A stretch of DNA of 64,000 bases from Elstera cyanobacteriorum (GCF_002251735.1 NZ_NOXS01000032.1:1-64000), one strand, 5' to 3'; shown: positions 38,751-48,027, counted from the stretch's first letter. Notes: a model not told the origin generated them from the sequence alone. Translations and numbers: made by a program.

Positions 38751-39735
38751 GACCGATTTGGAACCCCTCGACCTGCTTCTGGAGCGCCTGCGTGCGGCGG
38801 CGGAAGAGACCCGTTTGCGCCTGCTGGTGCTCTGCGCCGATTCAGAACTGACGGTCAGCGACCTTACGGCGATCCTCGGGCAAAGCCAGCCCCGCGTCTC
38901 GCGCCATTTAAAAGTGCTCTGCGATGCCGGGCTGTTGGAGCGGTTTCGCGAAGGCTCCTGGGCGTTCTTCCGCCTCAGCCAGCGCGGTTTAGGCGCGACA
39001 CTCGCCCGCTCGTTGGTTGAACGCCTGTCTTTGCAGGACGATCAAATCGCGCTCGATCTTGAGCGGCTGCATGCGGTCAAGCAAGCGCGGGCGGAAAGTG
39101 CGGCGCGCTACTTCGATGATAATGCCGCCGATTGGGACCGTATCCGTGTTCTGCATGTTGCGGAAAACGAGGTGGAAGCGGCGGTGCTCGGGCGTTTGGG
39201 GCCGGGACCGTTCGGCGATATTCTCGACATCGGCACCGGCACCGGGCGGCTGCTGGAGCTGATGGCGCCGCGCGCCGAGCGGGCTATCGGCCTTGATCTC
39301 TCGCGCGAAATGCTGGCTTTGGCCCGCGCTAACCTCGATAGGGCCGGGCTAAAGAATTGTTCGGTGCGCCAGGGCGATCTTTACGCGTTGCCGTTTCCGG
39401 CGGGCAGTTTCGATGCCGTTACCCTGCATCAGGTGCTGCATTTCCTTGAAGACCCGGCGGCGGCAGTTGCCGAGGCGGCGCGCGTGCTGCGCCCGGGCGG
39501 CAAGCTGATCGTCGTTGATTTCGCGCCCCACGATCTTGAGGAACTGCGCGACCGCCACGCGCACCGCCGCCTAGGGTTTCCGCAAGCCGATGTGGACGCC
39601 TGGACCGCAGCAGCGGGTCTGGATGTCGAAGAATCCCAGGTTCTGCCCGGCAAACCGCTTACCGTCATTCTATGGTCAGCCCAGTCCAAGTGTGCGACCC
39701 CGACCCGTTCTCCCGTGAAAGAGGCCCTGTCATGA
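38749..39735 (+). CDS. sahR: ArsR-type regulator fused to SAM-methyltransferase fold (SahR-like)
   Basis: The 328-residue protein has an ArsR winged helix (LTVSDLTAILGQSQPRVSRH, residues 35-54) joined to a class I methyltransferase-like domain (ILDIGTGTGRLLELM, residues 158-172; later LHQVLHFLEDP). This architecture next to metF and metH matches SahR, described in Proteobacteria as an S-adenosylhomocysteine-responsive repressor of methionine-cycle genes; the C-terminal domain then senses rather than methylates. A palindrome overlaps the start codon, and no ribosome site lies at a normal distance, so the mRNA may be leaderless. Overlaps metF by ATGA. Confidence 0.8.
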   Translation: MTDLEPLDLLLERLRAAAEETRLRLLVLCADSELTVSDLTAILGQSQPRVSRHLKVLCDAGLLERFREGSWAFFRLSQRGLGATLARSLVERLSLQDDQIALDLERLHAVKQARAESAARYFDDNAADWDRIRVLHVAENEVEAAVLGRLGPGPFGDILDIGTGTGRLLELMAPRAERAIGLDLSREMLALARANLDRAGLKNCSVRQGDLYALPFPAGSFDAVTLHQVLHFLEDPAAAVAEAARVLRPGGKLIVVDFAPHDLEELRDRHAHRRLGFPQADVDAWTAAAGLDVEESQVLPGKPLTVILWSAQSKCATPTRSPVKEALS

Positions 39736-40589
39736 GCGACGATCTCGCCATTTCCTTCGAGTTTTTCCCGCCGAAAACGCCGGAGATGGAAGTCTCGCTG
39801 TGGAACGCGGTGGAAAAGCTGGCCCCGCTGGCGCCGAGCTTCGTTTCCGTCACCTATGGCGCAGGCGGGTCGACGCGGGAACGGACCCACGCCACTGTGC
39901 GCCGCATTCGCCAGGAAACCAAGCTGGAGCCGGCGGCCCATCTCACCTGCGTTGCCGCGACGCGGGCGGAGATTGACGCGATTGCCCGCGACTATTGGGC
40001 GTCCGGCGTGCGCCATATCGTTGCCCTGCGCGGCGATACCCCCACTGGCGGGCCCTATGAAGCAACGCCGGGCGGGTACGCCTATGCCGCCGATCTGGTC
40101 GAAGGTCTAAAGCGCATCGCCCCCTTCGAAATCTCCGTCGCCGCCTATCCCGAAGGCCACCCGGAAGCCCGGTCCCTCGATGCCGATCTTGACGTGCTGA
40201 AGCGCAAAGTGGACGCCGGGGCGACGCGGGCCATCACGCAATATTTCTTCGATGTCGATGTATTTACCCGCTTTCTGGAGCGCGCGCGCGCGGCAGGAAT
40301 CAGCATTCCTATCGTGCCGGGCATTCTGCCGGTCACCAATGTCGCGCAGGTGCTGAAGTTTTCGAAAGCCTGCGGCACATCGGTCCCGCAGTGGCTGGCC
40401 GATACGTTCGAAGGGTTGGATGCCGACCCCGAGACGCGCAAGCTGGTCGCGGCCTCCGTCGCGGCGGAACAGGTGCTGAAGCTGCGCGCCGAGGGGATTT
40501 CGGAGTTTCATTTCTACACGCTGAACCGGGCGGAACTTACGCTCGCGCTTTGCCGCCGCCTGGGTGTTCGCGCCCCCGCCGCTGTATAA
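39732..40589 (+). CDS. metF: Methylenetetrahydrofolate reductase
   Basis: Reduces 5,10-methylene-THF to 5-methyl-THF, the methyl donor for MetH downstream. The 285-residue protein has SFEFFPPKTPEME (catalytic Glu), VSVTYGAGGSTRERT, HLTCVAATRAEID, ALRGDTPTGG, ISVAAYPEGHPEA and the GILPVTN block with a closing FHFYTLNRAEL. ATG 39732 overlaps the regulator stop; metH follows after 12 bases, so sahR-metF-metH is very probably one operon. Confidence 0.96.
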   Translation: MSDDLAISFEFFPPKTPEMEVSLWNAVEKLAPLAPSFVSVTYGAGGSTRERTHATVRRIRQETKLEPAAHLTCVAATRAEIDAIARDYWASGVRHIVALRGDTPTGGPYEATPGGYAYAADLVEGLKRIAPFEISVAAYPEGHPEARSLDADLDVLKRKVDAGATRAITQYFFDVDVFTRFLERARAAGISIPIVPGILPVTNVAQVLKFSKACGTSVPQWLADTFEGLDADPETRKLVAASVAAEQVLKLRAEGISEFHFYTLNRAELTLALCRRLGVRAPAAV

Positions 40590-40601
40590 AGGATCCAGGA
40601 C

Positions 40602-43600
40602 ATGGCCGATTTTCTGACCGCGCTCAAGCAACGGGTTTTGCTCTGCGATGGCGGCACCGGGGCGCTGGTGCAGGCGATGGACCTCGATCTGGAGCGGGAT
40701 TTCCTGGGGCAGGAGAACTGCACCGAGGTTCTGAACAAGTCGCGCCCGGATATCGTCCGCGAGATTCACGGCAATTACTATGGTGCCGGGTCGGACGTGG
40801 TGCAAACCAACAGCTTCGGCGGGTCGCCGCTGACCCTGGCAGAATTCGGTCTGCAAGACGAAGCTTTCGAGATCAACCGCCTCGCTGCTAGCCACGCTAA
40901 CGATACGCGCGACCAATTTAAGGCCGATGGGCGCCAACGCTTCATCCTCGGCTCTATCGGGCCTGGCACGCGGCTGCCCAGCCTCGGGCATATCGATTAT
41001 CAGAGCCTTGAGGATAGTTTCCACATTCAAGCCGCCGGGCTGATTGCCGGTGGTGTGGATGGCGTGTTGATCGAGACCTGCCAAGACCCGTTGCAGATCA
41101 AGGCGGCGGTCAATGGCACCAAACGCGCCCGCAAAGAGGCGGCGCGCGCCGTACCGCTGCTGGTGCAGGTGACGGTCGAAACCACGGGCACGCTGCTGGT
41201 CGGCGCCGATATTGCGGCGGCGGCAACGGTCATTCATTCACTCGATGTGGATGTTATGGGGCTTAACTGCGCCACCGGCCCGCAGGAAATGGCCGAGCAT
41301 GTGAAATGGCTGGGCGAAAACTGGCCGGGCCTGATTTCCGTCCAGCCCAACGCGGGCCTGCCGGAGCTGGTGGACGGCAAGACCCATTACCCGCTGTCCC
41401 CGCAGGAACTCGCGACGTGGCTCGAACGCTTCATCCGCGAGGACGGCATTAATATGGTCGGCGGCTGCTGCGGCACGCGCCCCGACCATATCCGCGCGCT
41501 CGATGGCATGCTGCGGCGGCTCGATCCGCAAACGGGTAACTCCATCGGTCGCCCGGTGCCGAAAGCGCGGGTGCCGCAGTGGGTGCCGTCGGTCGCCTCG
41601 CTTTATTCAGCCGTGCCGCTGCGCCAGGAAAACGCCTATCTGTCCATCGGCGAACGCTGCAATGCCAATGGTTCCAAGAAGTTCCGCGAGCTTCAGGAAG
41701 CGGGCGATTGGGATGGTTGCGTCGCGATGGCGCGCGAACAGGTAAAGGAAGGCTCCCACACCCTCGACCTTTGCACCGCCTTTGTTGGGCGGAACGAGGT
41801 GGAGGATATGACCCAGGCCGTCAGCCGCATGCGCGGGTCGGTGAATGCGCCGTTGGTGATCGATTCGACCGAACTGCCGGTGCTGGAAGCGGCGCTGAAG
41901 CTCTATGGTGGCAAGGCGATCCTCAACTCCATCAACTTCGAAGACGGCGAGGGTCCGGCGGAAAAACGCATGGAACTGGCCAAGCGCTTCGGAGCTGCCG
42001 TAGTGGCGCTGACGATCGACGAAGAGGGCATGGCGAAGGATGTAGAGCGGAAGCTCGAGATCGCCCGCCGCCTCTATGATTTCGCCGTCAACCGCTATGG
42101 GTTACCCGCGTCGGACCTGATGTTCGACCCGTTGACCTTCACCATCTGCACGGGGAACGAGGACGACCGTAAGCTAGGCCTCTGGACGCTGGACGCCATT
42201 GAGCGGATCGCGACGGAAATGCCCGAGTGCCAGATCGTCCTAGGGCTGTCCAATATCTCCTTCGGGCTTAATCCCGCTGCGCGGCACGTATTGAACTCGG
42301 TCTTTCTTGACCATGCCGTGCGGCGTGGGATGACGGGGGCGATTGTGCATCTTTCTAAGATCACGCCGCTGCATAAGATCCCCGAAGAAGAGGTGAGGGT
42401 CGCCGAAGACCTGATCTTCGACCGCCGCCGCGAGGGCTATGACCCGCTGCAGGCCTTTATTGCCCTTTTTGAAGGGCGGCAATCGGCGGCCAAAGTGGCG
42501 AAGAAGCGCGCTGAAACGGTGGAAGAGCGCCTGAAAGACCGGATCATCGACGGCGACCGCCTGGGGCTGGAAGAGGATCTGGCCGAGGCGATGAAGGCGC
42601 ATCCACCGCTCGATATTATCAACATCTTCCTGCTCGACGGCATGAAGGTGGTCGGCGAGTTGTTCGGCGCGGGCAAGATGCAGCTTCCCTTCGTGCTGCA
42701 ATCGGCTGAAACCATGAAAACCGCCGTCGCCTACCTCGAACCCTTTATGGAAAAGATCGAAGGGCAGGAAAAGGGCACCATCGTCCTGGCAACCGTGAAG
42801 GGCGATGTGCACGACATCGGCAAGAATCTCGTCGATATCATTCTGACCAACAATGGCTATCGGGTGGTCAACCTCGGGATTAAGCAGCCCATCGCGACCA
42901 TCATTCAGGCGACCAAGGAGCATAAGGCCGACGCGATTGGCATGTCGGGCCTGTTGGTGAAATCCACGGTCATCATGAAGGATAATCTCGAAGAATTGCG
43001 CCGCGAGGGGTTGGAGACGCCGGTGCTGCTCGGCGGGGCCGCGCTCACGCGGAAATTCGTCGAGGAAGATTGCGTCACCGCTTACGGCGGCAAGGGCGTC
43101 GCCTATGCCCGCGACGCCTTCGATGGGCTGGCGCTGATGGATAAGGTGGTTGGCGGTAGTTTTGAAAGCCACGTCGCGGAAACTCAGGAAAAGCGTGCCA
43201 ACCGCCCGACGAATACCAAGCGCATTCTGGGCCAGGCCGCCAATGCCGAACGCCGCCCGGTGGATGCCGAGGAAATCCGCCTGCGCCGCCAAGAATTAAA
43301 CCGCGATGTAACGCCGCCCGTGCCGCCGTTCTGGGGGCCGCGCGTGCTGGCGCGGGTGCCGGCGGCAACCCTGGTGCCTTACCTGAACGAAACCATGCTG
43401 TTCCAGTTCCAATGGGGCTTCCGCAAGATGGGGAAGAGCTTGGACGAGTTCAAAGCCTGGGCGGCGCAGGAAGTGAAACCAATCTTAAAGCGCATGCTGG
43501 ATCTTTGCGCGGCCGAGGAGATTCTTCAGCCCCAGGCTGTTTACGGCTATTGGAAATGCGCGGGCGACGGCAATGACGTCGTGCTGTTCGAGGAAGACGG

Positions 43601-44105
43601 GGTGACCGAAGCCGGGCGCTTTACGCTGCCGCGCCAGGCGGGCGACCAGGGCCTCTGCATCGCCGATTTCTTCCGCGACATTCACGATCCGCAGCGCGAC
43701 GTGATCGGACTGCAAGTGGTGACGATGGGGCAGAAGGTGGCGGATACGGCCCGGGCGTGGTTTGCCGAGAACCGTTATCAGGATTACCTCTACCTCCACG
43801 GCCTTGGTGTGGAGATGGCCGAAGCGATGGCCGAATATGTCCATAAGCGCATCCGGGGCGAGCTTGGCTTTGCAGCGGAAGATGACCGCGATATGGAAAA
43901 AATGTTGAAACAAGGGTATCGCGGCAGCCGCTATTCCTTTGGCTATCCGGCCTGTCCTAATCTTGCCGATCAGCATCTTCTGATGAAACTTCTGAACGGT
44001 CAGCAGATCGGCGTCGATCTGTCGGACGAAGATCAGCTTCATCCCGAACAGTCAACCTCCGCCATTGTCGTGCTACACCCGCAAGCGAAGTATTTCTCGG
44101 TGTAG
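40602..44105 (+). CDS. metH: Cobalamin-dependent methionine synthase
   Basis: Transfers the methyl group from 5-methyl-THF to homocysteine via cobalamin. All four modules are visible in 1167 residues: homocysteine/zinc domain (GLNCATG and the GGCCGT motif near residue 287), pterin domain (ISIGERCNANGSKKF equivalent, then DPLTFTICTGNEDD), B12 cap and Rossmann domain with the cobalt-ligand motif DVHDIGKN (His737), and the SAM-binding reactivation domain (GYRGSRYSFGYPACPNLADQ). I see no cobalamin riboswitch; control seems to be through the upstream regulator. The organism must import or make B12. Confidence 0.97.
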   Translation: MADFLTALKQRVLLCDGGTGALVQAMDLDLERDFLGQENCTEVLNKSRPDIVREIHGNYYGAGSDVVQTNSFGGSPLTLAEFGLQDEAFEINRLAASHANDTRDQFKADGRQRFILGSIGPGTRLPSLGHIDYQSLEDSFHIQAAGLIAGGVDGVLIETCQDPLQIKAAVNGTKRARKEAARAVPLLVQVTVETTGTLLVGADIAAAATVIHSLDVDVMGLNCATGPQEMAEHVKWLGENWPGLISVQPNAGLPELVDGKTHYPLSPQELATWLERFIREDGINMVGGCCGTRPDHIRALDGMLRRLDPQTGNSIGRPVPKARVPQWVPSVASLYSAVPLRQENAYLSIGERCNANGSKKFRELQEAGDWDGCVAMAREQVKEGSHTLDLCTAFVGRNEVEDMTQAVSRMRGSVNAPLVIDSTELPVLEAALKLYGGKAILNSINFEDGEGPAEKRMELAKRFGAAVVALTIDEEGMAKDVERKLEIARRLYDFAVNRYGLPASDLMFDPLTFTICTGNEDDRKLGLWTLDAIERIATEMPECQIVLGLSNISFGLNPAARHVLNSVFLDHAVRRGMTGAIVHLSKITPLHKIPEEEVRVAEDLIFDRRREGYDPLQAFIALFEGRQSAAKVAKKRAETVEERLKDRIIDGDRLGLEEDLAEAMKAHPPLDIINIFLLDGMKVVGELFGAGKMQLPFVLQSAETMKTAVAYLEPFMEKIEGQEKGTIVLATVKGDVHDIGKNLVDIILTNNGYRVVNLGIKQPIATIIQATKEHKADAIGMSGLLVKSTVIMKDNLEELRREGLETPVLLGGAALTRKFVEEDCVTAYGGKGVAYARDAFDGLALMDKVVGGSFESHVAETQEKRANRPTNTKRILGQAANAERRPVDAEEIRLRRQELNRDVTPPVPPFWGPRVLARVPAATLVPYLNETMLFQFQWGFRKMGKSLDEFKAWAAQEVKPILKRMLDLCAAEEILQPQAVYGYWKCAGDGNDVVLFEEDGVTEAGRFTLPRQAGDQGLCIADFFRDIHDPQRDVIGLQVVTMGQKVADTARAWFAENRYQDYLYLHGLGVEMAEAMAEYVHKRIRGELGFAAEDDRDMEKMLKQGYRGSRYSFGYPACPNLADQHLLMKLLNGQQIGVDLSDEDQLHPEQSTSAIVVLHPQAKYFSV

Positions 44106-44114
44106 CGAAGCTTC

Positions 44115-44144
44115 TTGCTTCAAGCCCTGTGACGCGGTTATAAC
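44115..44144 (+). promoter_or_regulatory. Probable promoter of ndk
   Basis: TTGCTT (44115-44120) and TATAAC (44139-44144) with an 18-base spacer lie just after the metH stop and about 85 bases before the ndk ATG. Confidence 0.55.
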
Positions 44145-44166
44145 GCGCACGCTATTGACGACCGGA

Positions 44167-44197
44167 AAGGGCGGGCCGCAGGTCGCGGACCGCCCTT
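44167..44197 (+). promoter_or_regulatory. Strong hairpin in the ndk leader
   Basis: AAGGGCGG (44167-44174) pairs with CCGCCCTT (44190-44197); an inner CCGC/GCGG pair extends the stem. No T-run follows. It may mark the end of the metH transcript or stabilise the ndk leader. Confidence 0.5.
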
Positions 44198-44229
44198 ATC
44201 CGTCACACACCAAGCGGAGTTAAGCCGAC

Positions 44230-44652
44230 ATGGCGCTCGAACGTACCCTCTCGATCCTGAAGCCCGATGCTACCCGTCGCAACCTGACCGGCAAGATCAA
44301 CGCCCGCTTCGAAGAAGCCGGTCTGCGCATCGTCGCCCAGAAGCGCGCGTGGCTGTCGCAGGCCCAGGCCGAAAAGTTCTACGAAGTGCATAAGGCCCGC
44401 CCGTTCTTCGGCGAACTCGTGTCCTTCATGATCTCCGGCCCGGTCGTGCTGCAGGTTCTGGAGGGCGAAAACGCCGTGACCCGCAACCGCGAAATCATGG
44501 GCGCGACCGATCCGTCGAAGGCCGAACCGGGCACCATCCGTCGCGAATTCGCCGAATCGATCGAAGCTAACTCGGTTCACGGCTCGGATTCGCCGGAAAA
44601 TGCTGCGATCGAAATCGCCTATTTCTTCGCCGGTACCGAAATCGTCGGCTAA
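44230..44652 (+). CDS. ndk: Nucleoside diphosphate kinase
   Basis: Equilibrates nucleoside di- and triphosphates by a phospho-His ping-pong mechanism. The 140-residue protein begins [20 protein letters not shown], contains [17 protein letters not shown] and [17 protein letters not shown] with the active His in VHGSDS, and has the family length. GGAGTTAAG precedes the ATG. It has its own promoter and a strong terminator, so it is probably monocistronic. Confidence 0.97.
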   Translation: MALERTLSILKPDATRRNLTGKINARFEEAGLRIVAQKRAWLSQAQAEKFYEVHKARPFFGELVSFMISGPVVLQVLEGENAVTRNREIMGATDPSKAEPGTIRREFAESIEANSVHGSDSPENAAIEIAYFFAGTEIVG

Positions 44653-44685
44653 GCCTCAGGCATACGGCGTCTTTGGCGCTGGGGA

Positions 44686-44716
44686 AATGGCGCGGACAAA
44701 TCCGCGCCATTTTTTA
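44686..44716. terminator. Terminator shared by ndk and the convergent orphan gene
   Basis: AATGGCGCGGA (44686-44696) pairs perfectly with TCCGCGCCATT (44701-44711) around CAAA and runs into T's to 44715. The last T's overlap the stop codon of the convergent gene at 44714. Confidence 0.88.
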
Positions 44717-45085
44717 TTCCAGGGTAGCAGAAACGGTCAGAGCGTCTGCACCGCTCAACAGCACCGTGAAGATTGGATCAAGTGGCTGAACCACCCCCAA
44801 TGTGGTGGGGTTCTGGTGGATTGTCAGAACCATTTCATGGATATTTGTGGTTGTTCCCCCTGTGTCGGGAATGGCGCAGGTTATTGTAAGATTCGTTTGA
44901 AAAATATCATCGACAGTCAGCGGTATGACTTCACTGCCACCTGCGGCTAGCGTCACTTGTTGAGTGACCGGCGCATCGTTCAGATTATCGATGACGCTAG
45001 CGGAATAGGTCCAAATCTGGTCGCTTTGATTGAGATTATTCGGGTCTACCGGGGTGGCGTTTCGCAGCGTTAAGGCGATATTCAT
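44714..45085 (-). CDS. Orphan beta-rich small protein, lower GC than neighbours
   Basis: The 123-residue product starts MNIALTLRNATPVDPNNLNQ behind GGAGAG and looks all-beta: alternating hydrophobic/Thr-Ser strands (WTYSASVIDN, TQQVTLAAGGSEVIPLTV, TNIHEMVLTIHQNP, TVSATLE). No signal peptide, membrane segment or family motif is visible. Base composition is clearly lower in GC than the surrounding operons, and codon choice differs, pointing to transfer or low expression. A longer frame up to 45154 has no better start. I do not recognise it. Confidence 0.6.
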   Translation of the reverse strand: MNIALTLRNATPVDPNNLNQSDQIWTYSASVIDNLNDAPVTQQVTLAAGGSEVIPLTVDDIFQTNLTITCAIPDTGGTTTNIHEMVLTIHQNPTTLGVVQPLDPIFTVLLSGADALTVSATLE

Positions 45086-45149
45086 TGCAGGATACTCTCC
45101 AAAAAGGTGGCGCCTGCTATCAGAAACGCCCGTTTTCAGAGAATCGTCA

Positions 45150-45167
45150 ATCATATTAAAATATGAT
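45150..45167. repeat. Perfect palindrome upstream of the orphan gene
   Basis: ATCATATT-AA-AATATGAT, 65 bases upstream of the orphan gene start at 45085, in AT-rich DNA. It could be an operator or lie over a promoter -10 region. Confidence 0.45.
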
Positions 45168-45171
45168 GATT

Positions 45172-45206
45172 GATTTAAAAAAAGCCCCGGACGGTGCCGG
45201 GGCTTT
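45172..45206 (-). terminator. Terminator after the small oxidase-subunit-like gene
   Basis: AAAGCCCCGG (45181-45190) and CCGGGGCTTT (45197-45206) form a perfect 10-bp stem; on the reverse strand it is followed by a run of T's. It closes the gene at 45227-45361. Confidence 0.85.
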
Positions 45207-45226
45207 CTGGGTCAGAAGCGGATGGC

Positions 45227-45361
45227 TTAGTGGTGACGGATCAGCGTCAGGGCCATCACGGCAACCAGGGCGATGACCGCAGCGCCGCCCCAAGTCATCG
45301 CCTTCATGACCGAGTTGAAAAACGCCTGATGCCGCTTTTCCATGTCGCTGAAATTAGCCAT
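45227..45361 (-). CDS. aa3-type cytochrome oxidase subunit IV-like peptide (44 aa)
   Basis: A perfect AGGAGG lies before ATG 45361, opening a 44-residue frame that starts MANFSDMEKRHQAFFNSVMK and continues AMTWGGAAVIALVAVM to ALTLIRHH. The soluble amphipathic start, conserved Phe/Lys/Trp order (F-x3-K-x3-W) and single membrane helix match the tiny subunit IV of alphaproteobacterial aa3 cytochrome c oxidases. It has its own terminator. No other oxidase genes are near, which is common for this subunit. Family assignment is by pattern only. Confidence 0.72.
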   Translation of the reverse strand: MANFSDMEKRHQAFFNSVMKAMTWGGAAVIALVAVMALTLIRHH

Positions 45362-45412
45362 TCGGTTTCCTCCTAAGGGTTATCGATCTCGTAAATACCG
45401 AAAAAACGTGCC

Positions 45413-46315
45413 TCAGGCAACCGGGCGCCCGCGTGCGGCTTCCAAGATGGCGAACCAATCCTGGCGGTCCAATCCATTCAGGGCGGCGCGATAGTTGGCA
45501 AGGCGGCTGCCCTGACCGGTGCCGACCACGGCGACCGGACGCGACGGCTGGGTGAGCGCCCAGGCCAGCGCCGTCGTGCCGATATCGGCATGGTCATAGT
45601 CTTTGCCCACGCGTGCCAACACCTGCCGCAGCACCTCGTGCGCGGGATTGCTGAAGAGATCACCGCCCCCGAGCGGCGACCAGAGCATCGGTGCGCGCCG
45701 CAGTTCTTGCATCTGATCGAAGGTGCCATCGTCCAGCGCGTCGGTCCGCAGCACGGAATATTCGACCTGATTGGTCGCAAGGGGCACCAGCAGGCGCGAT
45801 TGCAGTAGGGCGACTTGGCGCGGGGAGTGGTTCGACACGCCGACATGGCGCACCCAGCCCTTGGCCATCACTTCCTGCAACGCTTCGGCGGTTTCATCGG
45901 CATCCATCAGCGGGTCCGGCCGATGGATCAGCAGTAGGTCGAGATACTCGGTATGCAGCGCCCGCAGGCTGTTGGTCACGGAGCGCAGAATATGATCGCG
46001 CGTCGTGTCGTAATGCTTCACGTAGTTATCGGGCCGCGCGGGTGTAACCGGGCGGATGCCACATTTGGAGACAAGCTGGATCGCCGACCGGTCCCCTGCC
46101 CAGGCCTGCAAGCCGCGCCCAAACGCTTCCTCCACCCCAAAACCGCCGTACAGGTCGGCAAGATCAAAGGAGGTGATGCCTAGATGCAAGCAGAGGTCGA
46201 TATGCGCGGCGAGGGCCTTCGGCTCCCTGATTTCCGGCTGATCAAGCAACCGCCACGTGCCCCAGACGAGGCGCGAGAGGCTGGGACCGGCAGCAGTCAG
46301 CGGGATTTTTTCCAT
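45413..46315 (-). CDS. Aldo/keto reductase (YdhF-like)
   Basis: NAD(P)H-dependent oxidoreductase of the AKR superfamily, 300 residues. The catalytic tetrad is visible: Asp and Tyr in FDLADLYGGFGVEEAFG, Lys in LVSKCGI, His in LLLIHRPDPL. Later blocks VRHVGVSNHSPRQV and TNQVEYSVL complete the barrel. The N-terminus LSRLVWGTWRL and overall pattern resemble E. coli YdhF. Substrate unknown. It follows purN by 12 bases on the same strand and may be co-transcribed with purM-purN. Confidence 0.88.
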   Translation of the reverse strand: MEKIPLTAAGPSLSRLVWGTWRLLDQPEIREPKALAAHIDLCLHLGITSFDLADLYGGFGVEEAFGRGLQAWAGDRSAIQLVSKCGIRPVTPARPDNYVKHYDTTRDHILRSVTNSLRALHTEYLDLLLIHRPDPLMDADETAEALQEVMAKGWVRHVGVSNHSPRQVALLQSRLLVPLATNQVEYSVLRTDALDDGTFDQMQELRRAPMLWSPLGGGDLFSNPAHEVLRQVLARVGKDYDHADIGTTALAWALTQPSRPVAVVGTGQGSRLANYRAALNGLDRQDWFAILEAARGRPVA

Positions 46316-46327
46316 CGGTCTCTTCCG

Positions 46328-46978
46328 TCAGCGGATCGGCGGGTTGAAGTGGATGGTTTCATCGGTCGGGGCATCGATGCGGCAGCGCAGCCCCTCGACC
46401 GTCACCTTGCCCGAGGCGAGCAGCCGCACCGCTTCTGGGTAGGCCTTATGCTCGGCGGTCAGGATGCGGGCGGCGAGGCTGTCTTCCGTATCGCCGTCAA
46501 GGATCGGCACAGCGGCCTGTACCAGGATCGGGCCTTCGTCCATCGCCGGGCGGACGATATGGACCGTGCAACCCGCAAACCGCGCACCGCTGTCAATCGC
46601 CCGCTGATGCGTATCCAGCCCCTTGAACGCGGGCAGTAGGGAGGGGTGGATGTTGAGGATCTTATCCCCCCAGCTCGTCACAAACTCCGGCGTCAGCAGG
46701 CGCATGAACCCCGCGAGGCAAACGATCTCCACCCCCGCCGCGCGCAGGGTTTGGTCTAGGGCGGCATCGAAGGCCGGGCGGCCATCGAAATCCTTATGGC
46801 TGATCACCTGGGTCGGGATGCCCGCCTTTACGGCGCGCTCCAGCCCCATCACCCCGGGCTTGTTGGACAGAACCAGGGCGATTTCTGCCGGAAAGGTCGG
46901 ATCGGCGCAGGCGTCGATCAAGGCTTGCAGGTTAGAGCCGCGCCCCGAGATTAGGCAGCCGAGCTTTACGCGCGCCAT
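46328..46978 (-). CDS. purN: Phosphoribosylglycinamide formyltransferase
   Basis: Third step of purine synthesis, formylating GAR with 10-formyl-THF. The 216-residue enzyme has [27 protein letters not shown], the catalytic Asn-His in [14 protein letters not shown] and the Asp in [15 protein letters not shown]. Its start overlaps the end of purM by 13 bases, so the two are translated together, the standard purM-purN pair. Confidence 0.96.
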   Translation of the reverse strand: MARVKLGCLISGRGSNLQALIDACADPTFPAEIALVLSNKPGVMGLERAVKAGIPTQVISHKDFDGRPAFDAALDQTLRAAGVEIVCLAGFMRLLTPEFVTSWGDKILNIHPSLLPAFKGLDTHQRAIDSGARFAGCTVHIVRPAMDEGPILVQAAVPILDGDTEDSLAARILTAEHKAYPEAVRLLASGKVTVEGLRCRIDAPTDETIHFNPPIR

Positions 46979-48027
46979 GCGGCCTCAAGCGATTGAACGT
47001 GAACCCGTTCCGCGCCCGTGGCGGCTTCGACGCGACCAACGCGGAAAGCCGTCTCTCCGGCGGCAGTCAAAGCGGCGAGGGCAGCCTCCGCATCCGTCTC
47101 CGCCACGACCACAACCATACCGAGGCCGCAGTTGAACACGCGCGCCATTTCGGCCACGGCCACGCCCCGGCTGAACAGCCAGCCCATAACGGCGGGGGAT
47201 TTCCAGGCGTTCCCGTCCAGCGAAACGCCGAGACCGTCCGGCAGGACGCGGGGAATGTTCTCCGTCAACCCACCGCCGGTGATATGGGCCATCGCTTTGA
47301 CTGTTACCGCCTGCATCGCCGCCAGCAGCGACTTCACATAAATGCGCGTCGGCGTCAGCAGCGCTTTCCCAACACTGGTGCCGGGGGCGAAGGGCGCGTC
47401 GGCGTCCAGCGCCACGCCGTCTTCGGCCAGAATGCGGCGGACCAGCGAGAAGCCGTTCGAATGTACGCCGCTCGATTGCAGGCCCAGCACCACATCGCCC
47501 GCCGCAACCTCGCGCCCGGTGATCACCTTACTGCGCTCGACCGCGCCGACCGAAAACCCGGCCAGATCGTAATCGCCATCGGAATATAGGCCCGGCATTT
47601 CCGCCGTCTCGCCGCCAATCAATGCACAGCCCGCTTGGCGGCACCCTTCGGCGATCCCGGCAACGATGGCGCGCCCGGCGGCTACATCGAGCTTGCCGGT
47701 GGCATAATAATCGAGGAACAGCAGCGGTTCGGCGCCCTGGACGACCAGATCGTTGACGCACATGGCGACGAGATCGATGCCGACCGTTTCGTGATAGTTG
47801 GTGTCGATCGCCAGCTTCAGCTTGGTCCCAACACCATCGGTGGTGGCGACCAGTAGCGGATCGGTAAACCCGGCGGCCTTGAGGTCGAACAAAGCGCCGA
47901 AACCGCCCAGGGAGGCATCGGCGCCGCGCCGGGCGGTTGCCTTTGCCAACGGCTTAATCGCTTCCACCAGGGCATTGCCCGCATCGATATCAACACCGGC
48001 GTGCCGGTAGGTCCGTTCGTTAGAAAT
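46966..48027 (-). CDS. purM: AIR synthase PurM with probable ATT start codon
   Basis: Cyclises FGAM to AIR in purine synthesis. The family N-terminus ([20 protein letters not shown]) is present in frame, but the frame contains no ATG, GTG or TTG upstream of a GTG at 47967 that would cut off 20 conserved residues. ATT at 48027 lies 6 bases from AGAGG and gives 353 residues, the normal length; an in-frame TAG lies 12 bases before it. Other blocks: [39 protein letters not shown] and [20 protein letters not shown] as a start, or a recent ATG to ATT change, is inferred. Confidence 0.88.
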   Translation of the reverse strand: MSNERTYRHAGVDIDAGNALVEAIKPLAKATARRGADASLGGFGALFDLKAAGFTDPLLVATTDGVGTKLKLAIDTNYHETVGIDLVAMCVNDLVVQGAEPLLFLDYYATGKLDVAAGRAIVAGIAEGCRQAGCALIGGETAEMPGLYSDGDYDLAGFSVGAVERSKVITGREVAAGDVVLGLQSSGVHSNGFSLVRRILAEDGVALDADAPFAPGTSVGKALLTPTRIYVKSLLAAMQAVTVKAMAHITGGGLTENIPRVLPDGLGVSLDGNAWKSPAVMGWLFSRGVAVAEMARVFNCGLGMVVVVAETDAEAALAALTAAGETAFRVGRVEAATGAERVHVQSLEAAWRA

